From Nostoc sp. FACHB-973 (GTDB taxonomy: Bacteria; Cyanobacteriota; Cyanobacteriia; Cyanobacteriales; Nostocaceae): 64,000 bases of DNA. Positions 9,231 through 17,140 of the stretch are shown one piece after another; the stretch's first letter is position 1; the number at the start of each line of letters is the position of its first letter. The notes beneath the pieces were generated by a model. The model saw nothing but the letters and a program-made list of their open reading frames with translations. It made no database searches and was not told the DNA's origin. Both the position numbers and the translations under genes were made by a program. The stretch is from NCBI RefSeq assembly GCF_014698115.1, contig NZ_JACJSJ010000001.1, positions 124,001 through 188,000 of the forward strand, read 5' to 3'.

Positions 9231-9371
9231 GGGCGTGTTTTCAAAGTCTTAGATCCCCCCAACCCCCCTTAAAAAGGGGGGCTAAGAGTCTCTTAAAGTC
9301 CCCCTTTTTAAGGGGGATTTAGGGGGATCTAAAAAGTTAGGAAGCTAAACAAGTAGTTTGAAAACACGCCC
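9231..9371. mobile_element. 141-bp MITE between cydA and cydB
   Basis: Perfect 15-bp terminal inverted repeats, GGGCGTGTTTTCAAA (9231-9245) and TTTGAAAACACGCCC (9357-9371), enclose a non-coding core. The core holds two GC-rich hairpins built from CCCCCCTTAAAAAGGGGGG and CCCCCTTTTTAAGGGGG, which can also pair with each other. No open frame lies inside and no clear target duplication was seen, because the flanks are tandem repeats. The structure fits a miniature inverted-repeat transposable element moved by a transposase encoded elsewhere. Confidence 0.85.
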
Positions 9372-9397
9372 TAAAGGGTGGGGAATAGTTTTCCTAA

Positions 9398-9502
9398 CCC
9401 AATACCCAATACCCAATACCCAATACCCAGTCCCCAATACCCAATACCCAATACCCAGTCCCCAATACCCAATACCCAGTCCCCAATACCCAGTCCCCAA
9501 TC
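9398..9502. repeat. STRR tandem repeats (CCAATACC / CCAGTCCC type)
   Basis: CCCAATA heptamers alternate with CCCAGTC heptamers about fourteen times up to the cydB ribosome-binding site. A GGGGACT series at 9202-9230 lies on the other side of the MITE. These are the STRR sequences typical of heterocystous cyanobacteria. They create an artificial N-terminal extension of the cydB open frame. Confidence 0.9.
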
Positions 9503-9516
9503 TTATAGGAGATTTT

Positions 9517-10530
9517 ATGGAGACCCTAGAGTATTTTTTGCCGCAAGTATGGTTTGTGATTTTAGCTTTTTTCCTATTCCTTTATGTAATGCTAGATGGA
9601 TTTGATTTAGGGGTGGGGATATTATCTCTTACCTCCTCAGATGAAGAACGGCGAAGCATTTTGATGACTAGTTTAAGCAATATTTGGGATGCTAATGAAA
9701 CCTGGCTAGTTTTGATGGGAGGAGGCCTTTTTGGTGCATTTCCTTTAGCTTATGCCACAATTTTGAATGCTTTATACATTCCGATTTTTTTAATGATATT
9801 TGGGTTTATTTTTCGTGGTGTGGCATTTGAGTTTCGTGAATTATCAAACCGCAAATTATTTTGGAATTTCGCTTTTGGTGCTGGAAGTTTTATCGCTGCA
9901 CTCGGTCAAGGATTCGCCCTTGGTGCTGTGCTGGCGGGGATTAATGTTGATGATACAGGACACTTTATTGGTACAACTTGGGACTGGCTAAATATTCCAT
10001 CAGTCTTGGTAGCTTTAACTTTGATTCAAGGATATGTGTTAATTGGTTCAACTTATCTGATTTGGAAAACTACAGGAGAATTGCAGGAAACTCACTATAA
10101 AACTGCCAAAATTGCTGCTTGGACAACTTTAATTGGTGCGATTTTCATTACAATTACAACGCCCATAATTTATGAAAATGCGCGGTCGCGGTTGTTTGAG
10201 CAACCTTTAGTTTATATCTTTGCAGTCATTCCCTTGGTGGGAGTTTTGTTGATTTGGCAACTTCTGAAGAGTCTGAATCGCAAACAAGAAAGAGCGCCTT
10301 TTATTTGGACAATTCTGCTATTTGTGTTGTCGTTCATCGGCTTGGGATTAATTGTCTTCCCTTACATCATTCCTAATAAAATTACTATCTATGAAGCAGC
10401 CGCTGACCCCAGTTCATTGGTGATTATGATCATTTTTATTGGCTTTCTCATTCCGGTGATGCTGTTTTACAACCTTTACCAGTACATTGTTTTTCGAGGT
10501 AAGGTGACTGGCAGTAGCTATGGGGAATAA
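9517..10530 (+). CDS. cydB: Cytochrome bd-type quinol oxidase subunit II
   Basis: Subunit II (337 aa from this start) partners CydA in the bd-type oxidase. [38 protein letters not shown] is split over the first two helices and includes the conserved LDGFDLGVG. Also seen are [25 protein letters not shown] and several further membrane segments, ending in a short cytoplasmic tail. The ATG at 9517 was chosen because AGGAG lies 6 bases upstream and all family homology starts here. The 53 codons open upstream are low-complexity STRR sequence. Although split from cydA by a MITE, it is probably still cotranscribed or has its own promoter. Confidence 0.94.
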   Translation: METLEYFLPQVWFVILAFFLFLYVMLDGFDLGVGILSLTSSDEERRSILMTSLSNIWDANETWLVLMGGGLFGAFPLAYATILNALYIPIFLMIFGFIFRGVAFEFRELSNRKLFWNFAFGAGSFIAALGQGFALGAVLAGINVDDTGHFIGTTWDWLNIPSVLVALTLIQGYVLIGSTYLIWKTTGELQETHYKTAKIAAWTTLIGAIFITITTPIIYENARSRLFEQPLVYIFAVIPLVGVLLIWQLLKSLNRKQERAPFIWTILLFVLSFIGLGLIVFPYIIPNKITIYEAAADPSSLVIMIIFIGFLIPVMLFYNLYQYIVFRGKVTGSSYGE

Positions 10531-10625
10531 ATAAATTTTACTGTAAAGATTCACAAGTCAGGAATCAAAATCCACAATGATTGGAAAATCAAGGTCGCTA
10601 TAGCTGATTAATTGTATTCAAATTA

Positions 10626-11180
10626 TTAAGCTAATAATTCGTCTACAGCTATACTAAAGCCCAATAATATTTTTTGAGTCCTAACTACATCACCAGCTTT
10701 AAACCCTAAAACTTGATTATCAGTCATGACCAAAACTAACTGACTCTCAGGAAATACTAGCCAAATTTCCTCGCAACCAGACCGTAAATATTCTTGGGCT
10801 TTTAAAAATAATTCTTCAGCTAAATCAGTTGGTGAAACTATTTCTGCAATTAATGGAAAACTTTGTGGCAATGTGGGAACATTACCAAATTGAGCTACTA
10901 AATCCGGCGTTAGATAAGCTACATCAGGACGACGCCCTTGTTTATATGTGCGACAAGGTACTTCAGTGTAAACTTTGCCACCTACTTGATTAGAATTAAT
11001 GTAACTTCTCCAGTAAAAACCAAGACTCAATTCGATTTCACTATGTTTTAATGTCATCCCTGTTTTTTCTACCAGTTGTCCATCCACCCACTCCATCCCA
11101 TCTGGAGGATTTACCATGAAATCTTCTAAAGAATGGATTTCGGGAATCGATACAATTTCGTCATGTTTGGAAACTAACAT
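10626..11180 (-). CDS. Uma2 family endonuclease (DUF820)
   Basis: The product (184 aa) belongs to the Uma2/DUF820 restriction-endonuclease-like fold, which is greatly expanded in cyanobacteria. The core is seen as a conserved Glu in GMEWVDGQLVEK (about residues 28-39), RRPDVAYLTPD with the PD motif (about 87-97), LIAEIVSPTD with the catalytic Glu (about 114-123), and AQEYLRSGCEEIWLVFPE. The biological role is unknown; proposals include nuclease activity linked to mobile DNA. It is one of four Uma2 genes in the window and stands alone after cydB in convergent orientation. Confidence 0.88.
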   Translation of the reverse strand: MLVSKHDEIVSIPEIHSLEDFMVNPPDGMEWVDGQLVEKTGMTLKHSEIELSLGFYWRSYINSNQVGGKVYTEVPCRTYKQGRRPDVAYLTPDLVAQFGNVPTLPQSFPLIAEIVSPTDLAEELFLKAQEYLRSGCEEIWLVFPESQLVLVMTDNQVLGFKAGDVVRTQKILLGFSIAVDELLA

Positions 11181-11286
11181 TGCAAGCCTCCACTTTGATT
11201 AATTAAATATACAATGTATTGAAGAAGAATTCAGAATGGGCTACGCCCCGCTGTGCTAACAGAATTCAGGAGTCAGAATCAATATT

Positions 11287-12342
11287 TCAAATCATTACCA
11301 AATTATCTTCGGCTTCTTCTTCTAATTCATAACCATTAACCAGTTTGGCAATTGCTTGGTCAATCATTGCTAAACCCTGATCTACGGTTTCAACTACACT
11401 TAATTGTCCTCGTAATTCAGCAGCACCGACAAAACCTTTAGCATACCAAGTCATGTGTTTACGGGCTTGACGAACGCCGCGATCGCCTTTATATTCCCAC
11501 AAGGCTTGTAAATGATCTCTGGCACATTCCAAGCGTTCAATTGGGGTTGGTGGCGGTAATATTTCCCCAGTTTTTAAGAAGCGATCGATTTCTCCCACCA
11601 AAAACGGATAACCCAAAGTTCCACGAGAACACATCACACCATCAGCGCCAGTTTCTTCTAAACATTTCACCGCCGCCTCAATAGAAAAAATATCTCCGTT
11701 CGCAATCACTGGAATATAAAGTACTTCCTTAACACGCGCAATCCATTCCCAACGGGCATTACCATTGTATCCTTGAGCGCGGGTGCGTCCGTGTACTGTA
11801 ATCATTTTTGCCCCTGCATCTTCCATACGTTTGGCAAAGTCGAGAATCGTAATTTCTTTGTCATTCCAGCCAATACGGGTTTTCACTGTCACAGGTACAT
11901 CAACAGCTTTCACCACTTCTCGCACAATTGCCTCTGCGATTTCTGGTTGGCGTAACAGAGAAGAACCGCCTCCGTTTTTAGTGATTTTATTTACCGGACA
12001 ACCCATATTAATATCAACAGTATCAGCCCCTTCTGCAACTGCCTTGATTGCTGCTTCTGCCAGGAAATCTGGACGACAATCAAATAGTTGAATGCTAATT
12101 GGGCGTTCGTTGGGGTCTACCTCCATGATTTTGGGCAACTGTTTAACATAATGCAAGCCGGTAGCATTGACCATTTCGGTATACATCATCGAATCGGGTG
12201 CGTAACGACGCACAAGGCGACGAAATACCAAATCTGTAACCCCAGATAAAGGCGACTGGAGAACCCGGCTTTTGACCTCAAAGGAGCCAATTTTTAAAGG
12301 TTGAGAGAGTCTAGCTTGGAGAATGGGAGACAGGGAAATCAT
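11287..12342 (-). CDS. dus: tRNA-dihydrouridine synthase
   Basis: This FMN-dependent TIM-barrel enzyme reduces uridines in tRNA D-loops. From MISLSPILQA it has 351 residues, as expected for DusB/NifR3-type proteins. Seen are VLQSPLSGVTDLVFRRLVR at the N-terminus, NMGCPVNKITKNGGGSSLL with the catalytic Cys, VTVKTRIGWNDKE with the FMN-binding Lys, ITVHGRTRAQGYNG with the conserved His, and PVIANGDIF. The open frame extends 13 codons upstream, but that part reads MAIASNFEFLICR and crosses a HIP1 site, so the inner ATG at 12340-12342 is preferred. No clear Shine-Dalgarno is seen at either start. Confidence 0.93.
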   Translation of the reverse strand: MISLSPILQARLSQPLKIGSFEVKSRVLQSPLSGVTDLVFRRLVRRYAPDSMMYTEMVNATGLHYVKQLPKIMEVDPNERPISIQLFDCRPDFLAEAAIKAVAEGADTVDINMGCPVNKITKNGGGSSLLRQPEIAEAIVREVVKAVDVPVTVKTRIGWNDKEITILDFAKRMEDAGAKMITVHGRTRAQGYNGNARWEWIARVKEVLYIPVIANGDIFSIEAAVKCLEETGADGVMCSRGTLGYPFLVGEIDRFLKTGEILPPPTPIERLECARDHLQALWEYKGDRGVRQARKHMTWYAKGFVGAAELRGQLSVVETVDQGLAMIDQAIAKLVNGYELEEEAEDNLVMI

Positions 12343-12572
12343 ACGACAAATTAAAAATTCAAAATTGCTTGCGATCGCCAAAAATTGTCAGAATATTAAA
12401 AACTATTTACTGATAATCTTAATTACATCCTCTCATTTTTTTGAAGTACAGCGGATTTCAAGGAAAGTGAAGTACGCAACGATTCGTCTCAACGTCAGGT
12501 ATCAAGCTTGTTTTACTTCTGAATTCTGAATTCTGAATTCTGACTCCTGAATTCTGTTGTGATTAATTTTGT

Positions 12573-13381
12573 TTAGGTATTTTGACTTGGAGGCTGTTTT
12601 TGGATTTCTTGCTGTACCTCCTCTAAACTCAAACCTAACTCTTTTGCTGTTTGTTCAAAACTCAATCCCAACCTCAACAACAAAGAAATCATTCTGAACT
12701 TTTCTTCACGCGCTCCTTCTTGCTTGCCTTCTTGCTTGCCTTCTTGATAAACTCGTGTTTGCTTCAAATCACTTAACCCAAACATACCTTCAATCTCCTC
12801 CCGACTCATAGTTGGAAACTTATAAACCAAAATTGTCTCTATTAATTCTAATAACTGCCGCCGCTGTGGTTCAATGTTGATTTCTTGCTGGGTTCTGTCT
12901 ATTAACTCTCTGGCAGCTATAATTGCCGTATCCTCATCATCGACTACTAATTTCATCGTAGCAATTCCAACTGGCAATGATGCAGTTTCACCTAATTCAT
13001 TAAGATAAATGCGAGTTATGCGCTGGCTGGCAAAAAATTCACTGTAATTCTTGATGTCTGCTGTATCTAAACTGCGATTGGGATAGATGACTACTCCCCG
13101 CCAAGAATTTTTCGGTTGATTTTGACGTAAATATAAAGAAATTTCTGAAATTAGCCGCGAGTAAATTTCTGTATCGGTTTGAAATTGGACTTCAACAAAG
13201 TAAATCGGAGCTTCTTCCCCTTGTGTTGGCAGAAAAACACCATCTATACGGAATGCAGTTTGCTTGATTTCAATTGAAGAGAATTTATAACCTTGTGCGG
13301 TTTGGGGTGGGTTGCCAATTAATTCAAAAAAGATGCTAGGAAATTCTTGAAAAAGGCGATAAAAATGCTGTCAGTTTTCAC
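12573..13381 (-). pseudogene. Rpn-type recombination-promoting nuclease (DUF2887-like), frameshifted
   Basis: A GTG-started frame opens VKTDSIF, the usual start of this family, at 13381, but shifts after about seven codons. The homology (YRLFQEFPSIFFELIGNP) continues in the next frame down to 12573. The switch falls in a run of five T, where homologues would need six, so one base is missing. Total length is 809 bases, one short of 270 codons. The nuclease core is intact after the shift: FRIDGVFLP and IYFVEVQFQTD give the D and ExQ of a PD-(D/E)XK-like site, and the C-terminus has the QEGKQEGAREE and SFEQTAKELGLSLEEVQ motifs. It may be a pseudogene, a slippage-expressed gene or a sequencing error. 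Confidence 0.8.
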
Positions 13382-13511
13382 GCTTGATGTATTACACAGA
13401 TGTGATTCGTTGCGATTTTATCGTGAAATGGGTACTAACAGATTTTGTTCAAATAGACTTAACTAAATTTGGGCATTGAGTTGAGTTAGAATGAATGACA
13501 TACGTATGATA

Positions 13512-13934
13512 TCAATTGGCAATTGATGTACTACGCCTCTCTTTCAATACAAGACTAGACCAGAGCAAAAAACTTATAAGTAATAGTCCCATAATTGCAT
13601 CTAACCAAATTAGGAAATGCATTTTCCCAGACATGGGAGTAACCATTGGAAAAAGATAATGCCCTGGACTGGAAATACTAGTGACTGAGTATAAGGCTAA
13701 TAAAAGGTATGCTAACCAAAACATGCCTTCGGTGTAAAACCGATATCCCAGTATTCCTACCGGAGTCATCACAATCACAGCACTAATTACTCCAGCAGAA
13801 GTGAACCACTCAGGACCGGGATACTGGCTCAAAAATATTGCATTGTCTGTGTAGTGTAACCAAGTAGAAATGAGGTTGAATGTGATGATAACTAGCAGAA
13901 TTATCTGGCGAGGTTTAGAAGGATCGATCGTCAT
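13512..13934 (-). CDS. Small four-helix membrane protein, unknown function
   Basis: The 140-residue product starts MTIDPSKPRQ; an upstream TTG would add four residues but ATG is preferred. Four hydrophobic segments are visible: IILLVIITFNLISTWL, AGVISAVIVMTPVGILGYRF, FWLAYLLLALYSVTSI and FLIWLDAIMGLLLISFLLW. A basic tail (LKERRSTS) follows. No family is recognised with confidence; the pattern is that of conserved cyanobacterial inner-membrane proteins of unknown role. It lies 91 bases downstream of desC in the same direction, so the two could be cotranscribed. Confidence 0.7.
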   Translation of the reverse strand: MTIDPSKPRQIILLVIITFNLISTWLHYTDNAIFLSQYPGPEWFTSAGVISAVIVMTPVGILGYRFYTEGMFWLAYLLLALYSVTSISSPGHYLFPMVTPMSGKMHFLIWLDAIMGLLLISFLLWSSLVLKERRSTSIAN

Positions 13935-14025
13935 GTAAATATGCAATTAAAATGCGTAACAGCCTAGTAAGCCGACTGCCGATCGCGCCGCCGGCATTAC
14001 AAACCCATGATAATTCAGTTGCAAT

Positions 14026-14895
14026 CTAGCCGCGAGTTGCACTTTGAGGAGGATGGGAGACAACCTTTTTGGCTAAACCTAAAGTCTGCAAAACTTTGAT
14101 ACTCCACCAAGTAATATCAATTTCCCACCAAGATAAGCCTGATTTCGCCATGTGGGGATAAGTATGATGGTTGTTGTGCCATCCTTCTCCATAGGTGACG
14201 AGGGATACCCACCACAGATTACGAGCGCCATCATTGGCATCAAAGGTGCGATAACCCCACAGATGTGATGCAGAGTTGACAAACCAAGTTGAGTGCCAAA
14301 GCAAGACACATCTGACAAACATTCCGTAAATCACAAAAGACCATCCTCCCAAGGCATACAGCAGCAGCCCGAAGGGAATTTGCAACAGTAAGAAGTAGCG
14401 ATCTAACCAGCGATAGAAGGGTTGTCTTGCTAGATCGGGGGCATATTTTTGATAGGTTTCATAGTCAAAAAACTCTGGACGTGGGTAAAAAATCCACAGC
14501 ATATGACTCCACCAAAATCCTCGTTGAGCAGAGTAGGGGTCTAGGTTGATATCTTCGGTGTGGGCGTGATGCTGGCGGTGTCCACCCACCCAAAAAATTG
14601 GTCCCCCTTGCAAAGCCATCGCTCCAATCAGGGCGATCGCATACTCTAACCACTTGGGAACTTGGAAACTCTTGTGGCTCAGTAGTCGGTGATATCCCAG
14701 GCAAATACCAATACTCCCGAATAACCAGTGGAGAAACACCAGTAAACCTAATGCCGACCAAGAAAAAAACCAAGGAGCCAGAAATGCTAAGACATGAAAT
14801 GTAGTAAAAAATACTACATTTGTCCAACTGAGTTGGGGGGAATTTCCTTTCTCAGGGATGATGCCTTTGCCGAACGCTCCAAAATTTGCAGTCAT
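14026..14895 (-). CDS. desC: Delta-9 acyl-lipid desaturase (DesC type)
   Basis: This membrane di-iron desaturase introduces a double bond into acyl lipids. The three His boxes are complete: HRLLSH, HRQHHAHTE (reading GGHRQHHAH) and HNNHH. Two hydrophobic hairpins surround them (VVFFTTFHVLAFLAPWFF and LGLLVFLHWLFG near the start; LLLQIPFGLLLYALGG later). The ATG at 14893-14895 (MTANFGAFGKG) is preferred over an upstream TTG because AGGA lies 6 bases before it; this gives 289 aa. It is divergent from a TetR-type regulator, and the shared 160-base region holds two copies of a dyad, so repression by that regulator is a reasonable inference. Confidence 0.93.
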   Translation of the reverse strand: MTANFGAFGKGIIPEKGNSPQLSWTNVVFFTTFHVLAFLAPWFFSWSALGLLVFLHWLFGSIGICLGYHRLLSHKSFQVPKWLEYAIALIGAMALQGGPIFWVGGHRQHHAHTEDINLDPYSAQRGFWWSHMLWIFYPRPEFFDYETYQKYAPDLARQPFYRWLDRYFLLLQIPFGLLLYALGGWSFVIYGMFVRCVLLWHSTWFVNSASHLWGYRTFDANDGARNLWWVSLVTYGEGWHNNHHTYPHMAKSGLSWWEIDITWWSIKVLQTLGLAKKVVSHPPQSATRG

Positions 14896-14986
14896 AAAAA
14901 TTCCTGTTGATGGACGATCAAGCGATTTGCCTTTTCTCCCCAGGGTTTTTCCCAATCTGTACAGCAGTTAGTTACAGTAGAGTCAA

Positions 14987-15047
14987 GCAAGTATCGCTTA
15001 CATTTTTATCCTAGCAATACTCTGATATTCGTGCAAGTATCACTTGC
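14987..15047. promoter_or_regulatory. Two-site dyad operator between desC and the TetR fusion gene
   Basis: GCAAGTATCACTTGC (15033-15047) is a perfect 6+3+6 palindrome. A second copy, GCAAGTATCGCTTAC (14987-15001), matches it at 13 of 15 positions. Centres are 46 bases apart. The right-hand site lies 8 bases before the regulator ATG, and the left-hand site is about 90 bases before the desC ATG. This layout is typical of TetR autorepression plus control of the divergent gene. Confidence 0.7.
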
Positions 15048-15055
15048 ATATTTCT

Positions 15056-16285
15056 ATGTCCTCTCAACTCATATCAACTCGTCAACGCTTGATCCAAGCT
15101 GCACTTGAGTTATTTACTGCTCAGGGAGTCAGCGCTACCACAACCCGCCAAATAGCTGAAAAAGCTGAAGTCAACGAGGTGACTTTATTTCGGAATTTTG
15201 GCAATAAACATGGGCTACTTTTAGCTGTGCTGGAAGAGTCCGCAGCCTTCAAAAATCTCGGTGAGTCCTTGGTACGGCGGGCAACTCCTCCCGGTAATGT
15301 CTACCAAGCTCTGAAAGATTATGCAAGTGATACATTACATGCTTTGGAACGAGTGCCAGAGTTTGTTCGCTCTGTGGTGGGGGAAGCCGACCAATTCCCG
15401 GCGGAAAATCGCCGTGCCTTAGGCAGGGGGGTAACAGAGGCAAACCGTTATGTCGCGCAGTATTTAGCTACTATTATCGAGCAAGGACACTTAAATACGT
15501 ATCTACCCGCAGAGAAATTAGCCAGTTTGCTCAATGGGATGATTTTGGGATATGCCGTAATTGAATTTACCAGTGAATTTCATGAACTTTGGGAAGATCG
15601 GAATGATTTTCTGGAGAATTTAGTAGAGTTGTTTTTACATGGAGCTATGTCATCCCCAGCGGAATCAGCAACTAACTCTTTACAAGGAAGCGTAATGCCC
15701 ACAGAAGTAGCTGATTTGCCTGCTAATTTAGTTCATGAAATTCTGCAACAAGCCAGGAAATCGGGAGTACGAGATTATGCTTTGGCTTATGTTTTATTTG
15801 GTGCTGGGTTATCCGCCACAGAAATAATTAGCTTAGAGCGATCGCAGCAAATCTATGATCCTCAAGGACACTTCCTGCAAATTACAATTCCCGGATTTGT
15901 CCGGCAAGTACCTGTCAATCAGTGGATTTTGGGCAAACGCTACGGCTCTTACACAAATAATCCTTTAATTAAATGGCTCAAAAGTCGTAAAGATAATCAA
16001 ACAGCCATGTTTCTCAATGAAACAGCCAAGCCAATTTCCGAATCAGAGCTTCAAACACGTTGGCAAATATGGAGTCAAGGATTATTAACTCCCCAAGGAC
16101 AACCCCCAGCCATCGCCCAAGCACAACAAACCTGGCGAGTAGAAATGTTAATGCGGGGAATTAGCTTAGAAAACCTGAGTATTTTAACAGGTTGCGATCG
16201 CGCCCAATTACAACCCTATGCCCGCCGAGCCAAAGAAAAAGCCGCCCTAGAGCAAGCGACTCGTTTGGATCATAAACCTGGATAG
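15056..16285 (+). CDS. TetR-family regulator fused to a degenerate tyrosine-recombinase-like domain
   Basis: The 409-residue product starts MSSQLISTRQ. Residues about 8-55 are a TetR HTH (RLIQAALELFTAQGVSATTT, then RQIAEKAEVNEVTLFRNFGN), followed by a helical ligand domain to about 190. The unusual part is residues about 215-405. RDYALAYVLFGAGLSATEII resembles the core start of tyrosine recombinases (usually TGLRxSE), and TWRVEMLMRGISLENLSILT followed by GCDRAQLQPYARRAKEKA resembles the HxLRH...LLGH...Y block. The catalytic Arg and His are lost, so it should bind DNA or protein without cutting. A TTG at 15044 could add four residues. Likely targets are its own promoter and desC. Confidence 0.78.
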   Translation: MSSQLISTRQRLIQAALELFTAQGVSATTTRQIAEKAEVNEVTLFRNFGNKHGLLLAVLEESAAFKNLGESLVRRATPPGNVYQALKDYASDTLHALERVPEFVRSVVGEADQFPAENRRALGRGVTEANRYVAQYLATIIEQGHLNTYLPAEKLASLLNGMILGYAVIEFTSEFHELWEDRNDFLENLVELFLHGAMSSPAESATNSLQGSVMPTEVADLPANLVHEILQQARKSGVRDYALAYVLFGAGLSATEIISLERSQQIYDPQGHFLQITIPGFVRQVPVNQWILGKRYGSYTNNPLIKWLKSRKDNQTAMFLNETAKPISESELQTRWQIWSQGLLTPQGQPPAIAQAQQTWRVEMLMRGISLENLSILTGCDRAQLQPYARRAKEKAALEQATRLDHKPG

Positions 16286-16404
16286 GGGAGTGGGGAGTGG
16301 GGAGTGGGGAGTGGGGACTTAAACAAAACTGAAGCGATCGCCTCTCCAACTCATGCCCAAGCGCGATCGCTCGTTTTTCCCAAAGAGTTTGTCGAGGATA
16401 TTTT
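16286..16404. repeat. STRR GGGGAGT series and short spacer
   Basis: GGGGAGT is repeated about four times from 16287 to 16314, right after the TetR-fusion stop. Two GCGATCGC sites follow. The vapC stop lies at 16405, so the region separates convergent genes. Confidence 0.75.
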
Positions 16405-16815
16405 CTAACCGTCAACAGGCAATAGAATAATAGGGATATGTGCCCGAAAACTGTGAAAATCATTGTCAGTGGTGAGGATGCTGTAGCTTCGACGATGAGC
16501 AACTGCACAAATCAAAAAATCAGTATTTGAACCCTGGATGCCATTGCTGCGGCAGGTATTAAAAAACTCTGCGGCGAGTTCGTGGTCTTCAGGCATGAGT
16601 TCTAAATCTGGGAAGCCTCGAAGGTAATCCCGCAGACGGGCAAACTGTTCAAAACTGCGGATTCCAGAAAGAATTTCTTGGCGAATCACGCCCAGCAAGG
16701 CAGCCTGATCATCAGTGATCAAATTTCGCAATAGTGTGATGGCAGGGGAAGAATTAGGTGGCGTTCTCCGACGCAGAGCCAGTGACCAAACAGAGGTATC
16801 AACAATAACACTCAT
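16405..16815 (-). CDS. vapC: VapC-type PIN-domain toxin
   Basis: This 136-residue PIN-domain ribonuclease is the toxin of a type II toxin-antitoxin pair. MSVIVDTSVWSLALR carries the first catalytic Asp (residue 6). Conserved acidic residues follow at QEILSGIRSFEQ (Glu), SNTDFLICAVAHRR (Asp) and ILTTDNDFHSF (Asp), giving the full quartet. The start codon overlaps the antitoxin stop as ATGA (16812-16815), the normal vapBC arrangement. The toxin should cleave tRNA or other RNA when VapB is degraded. The reading frame is intact. Confidence 0.93.
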   Translation of the reverse strand: MSVIVDTSVWSLALRRRTPPNSSPAITLLRNLITDDQAALLGVIRQEILSGIRSFEQFARLRDYLRGFPDLELMPEDHELAAEFFNTCRSNGIQGSNTDFLICAVAHRRSYSILTTDNDFHSFRAHIPIILLPVDG

Positions 16816-17018
16816 GTCTGCTGACGTTGTTGCTTGTAGTCATAGCCTTCGTCATAATCGATAGTGCCAAAAAGGTCTAATACTTTGAGCCGCTGGCGAC
16901 GTTGAATATATTCGCGAAGTGCTGTTTCAACCAGAGAATCAATAGTCGCGTGGTCGTCAAGTGCCAACGCCTCTTGGAGTAAGGCTTCGTTTATGTTGAG
17001 CGGTGTAGCCACAATCAA
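16812..17018 (-). CDS. vapB: VapB-type antitoxin
   Basis: This short antitoxin (up to 68 aa) is upstream of and overlapping vapC. The N-terminal part, NINEALLQEALALDDHATIDSLVETALREYI, is a ribbon-helix-helix-like DNA-binding domain, and the C-terminal part (LDLFGTIDYDEGYDYKQQRQ) is the acidic-aromatic tail that would wrap the PIN toxin. No ATG is available: TTG at 17018 or GTG at 17012 must serve. The GTG gives the more typical length. It probably autoregulates the operon by binding upstream. Confidence 0.88.
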   Translation of the reverse strand: MIVATPLNINEALLQEALALDDHATIDSLVETALREYIQRRQRLKVLDLFGTIDYDEGYDYKQQRQQT

Positions 17019-17140
17019 TTCTGATCCAACAACTGACTAAATCGATGGTAGCGCACTCTCTCTTTTTTGCTTCTGTTCAAATGCGTAGACACGGAGTGGC
17101 TTGTCTCTGTGCCCCTCCGTCCCTTTTGCCCAATACCCAA

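Noticed and set aside
16161..16508. 115-codon leftward frame overlapping the TetR-fusion end and vapC
   Set aside because: It overlaps two convincing genes in other frames and includes STRR-coded peptide (PHSPLPTPHS).
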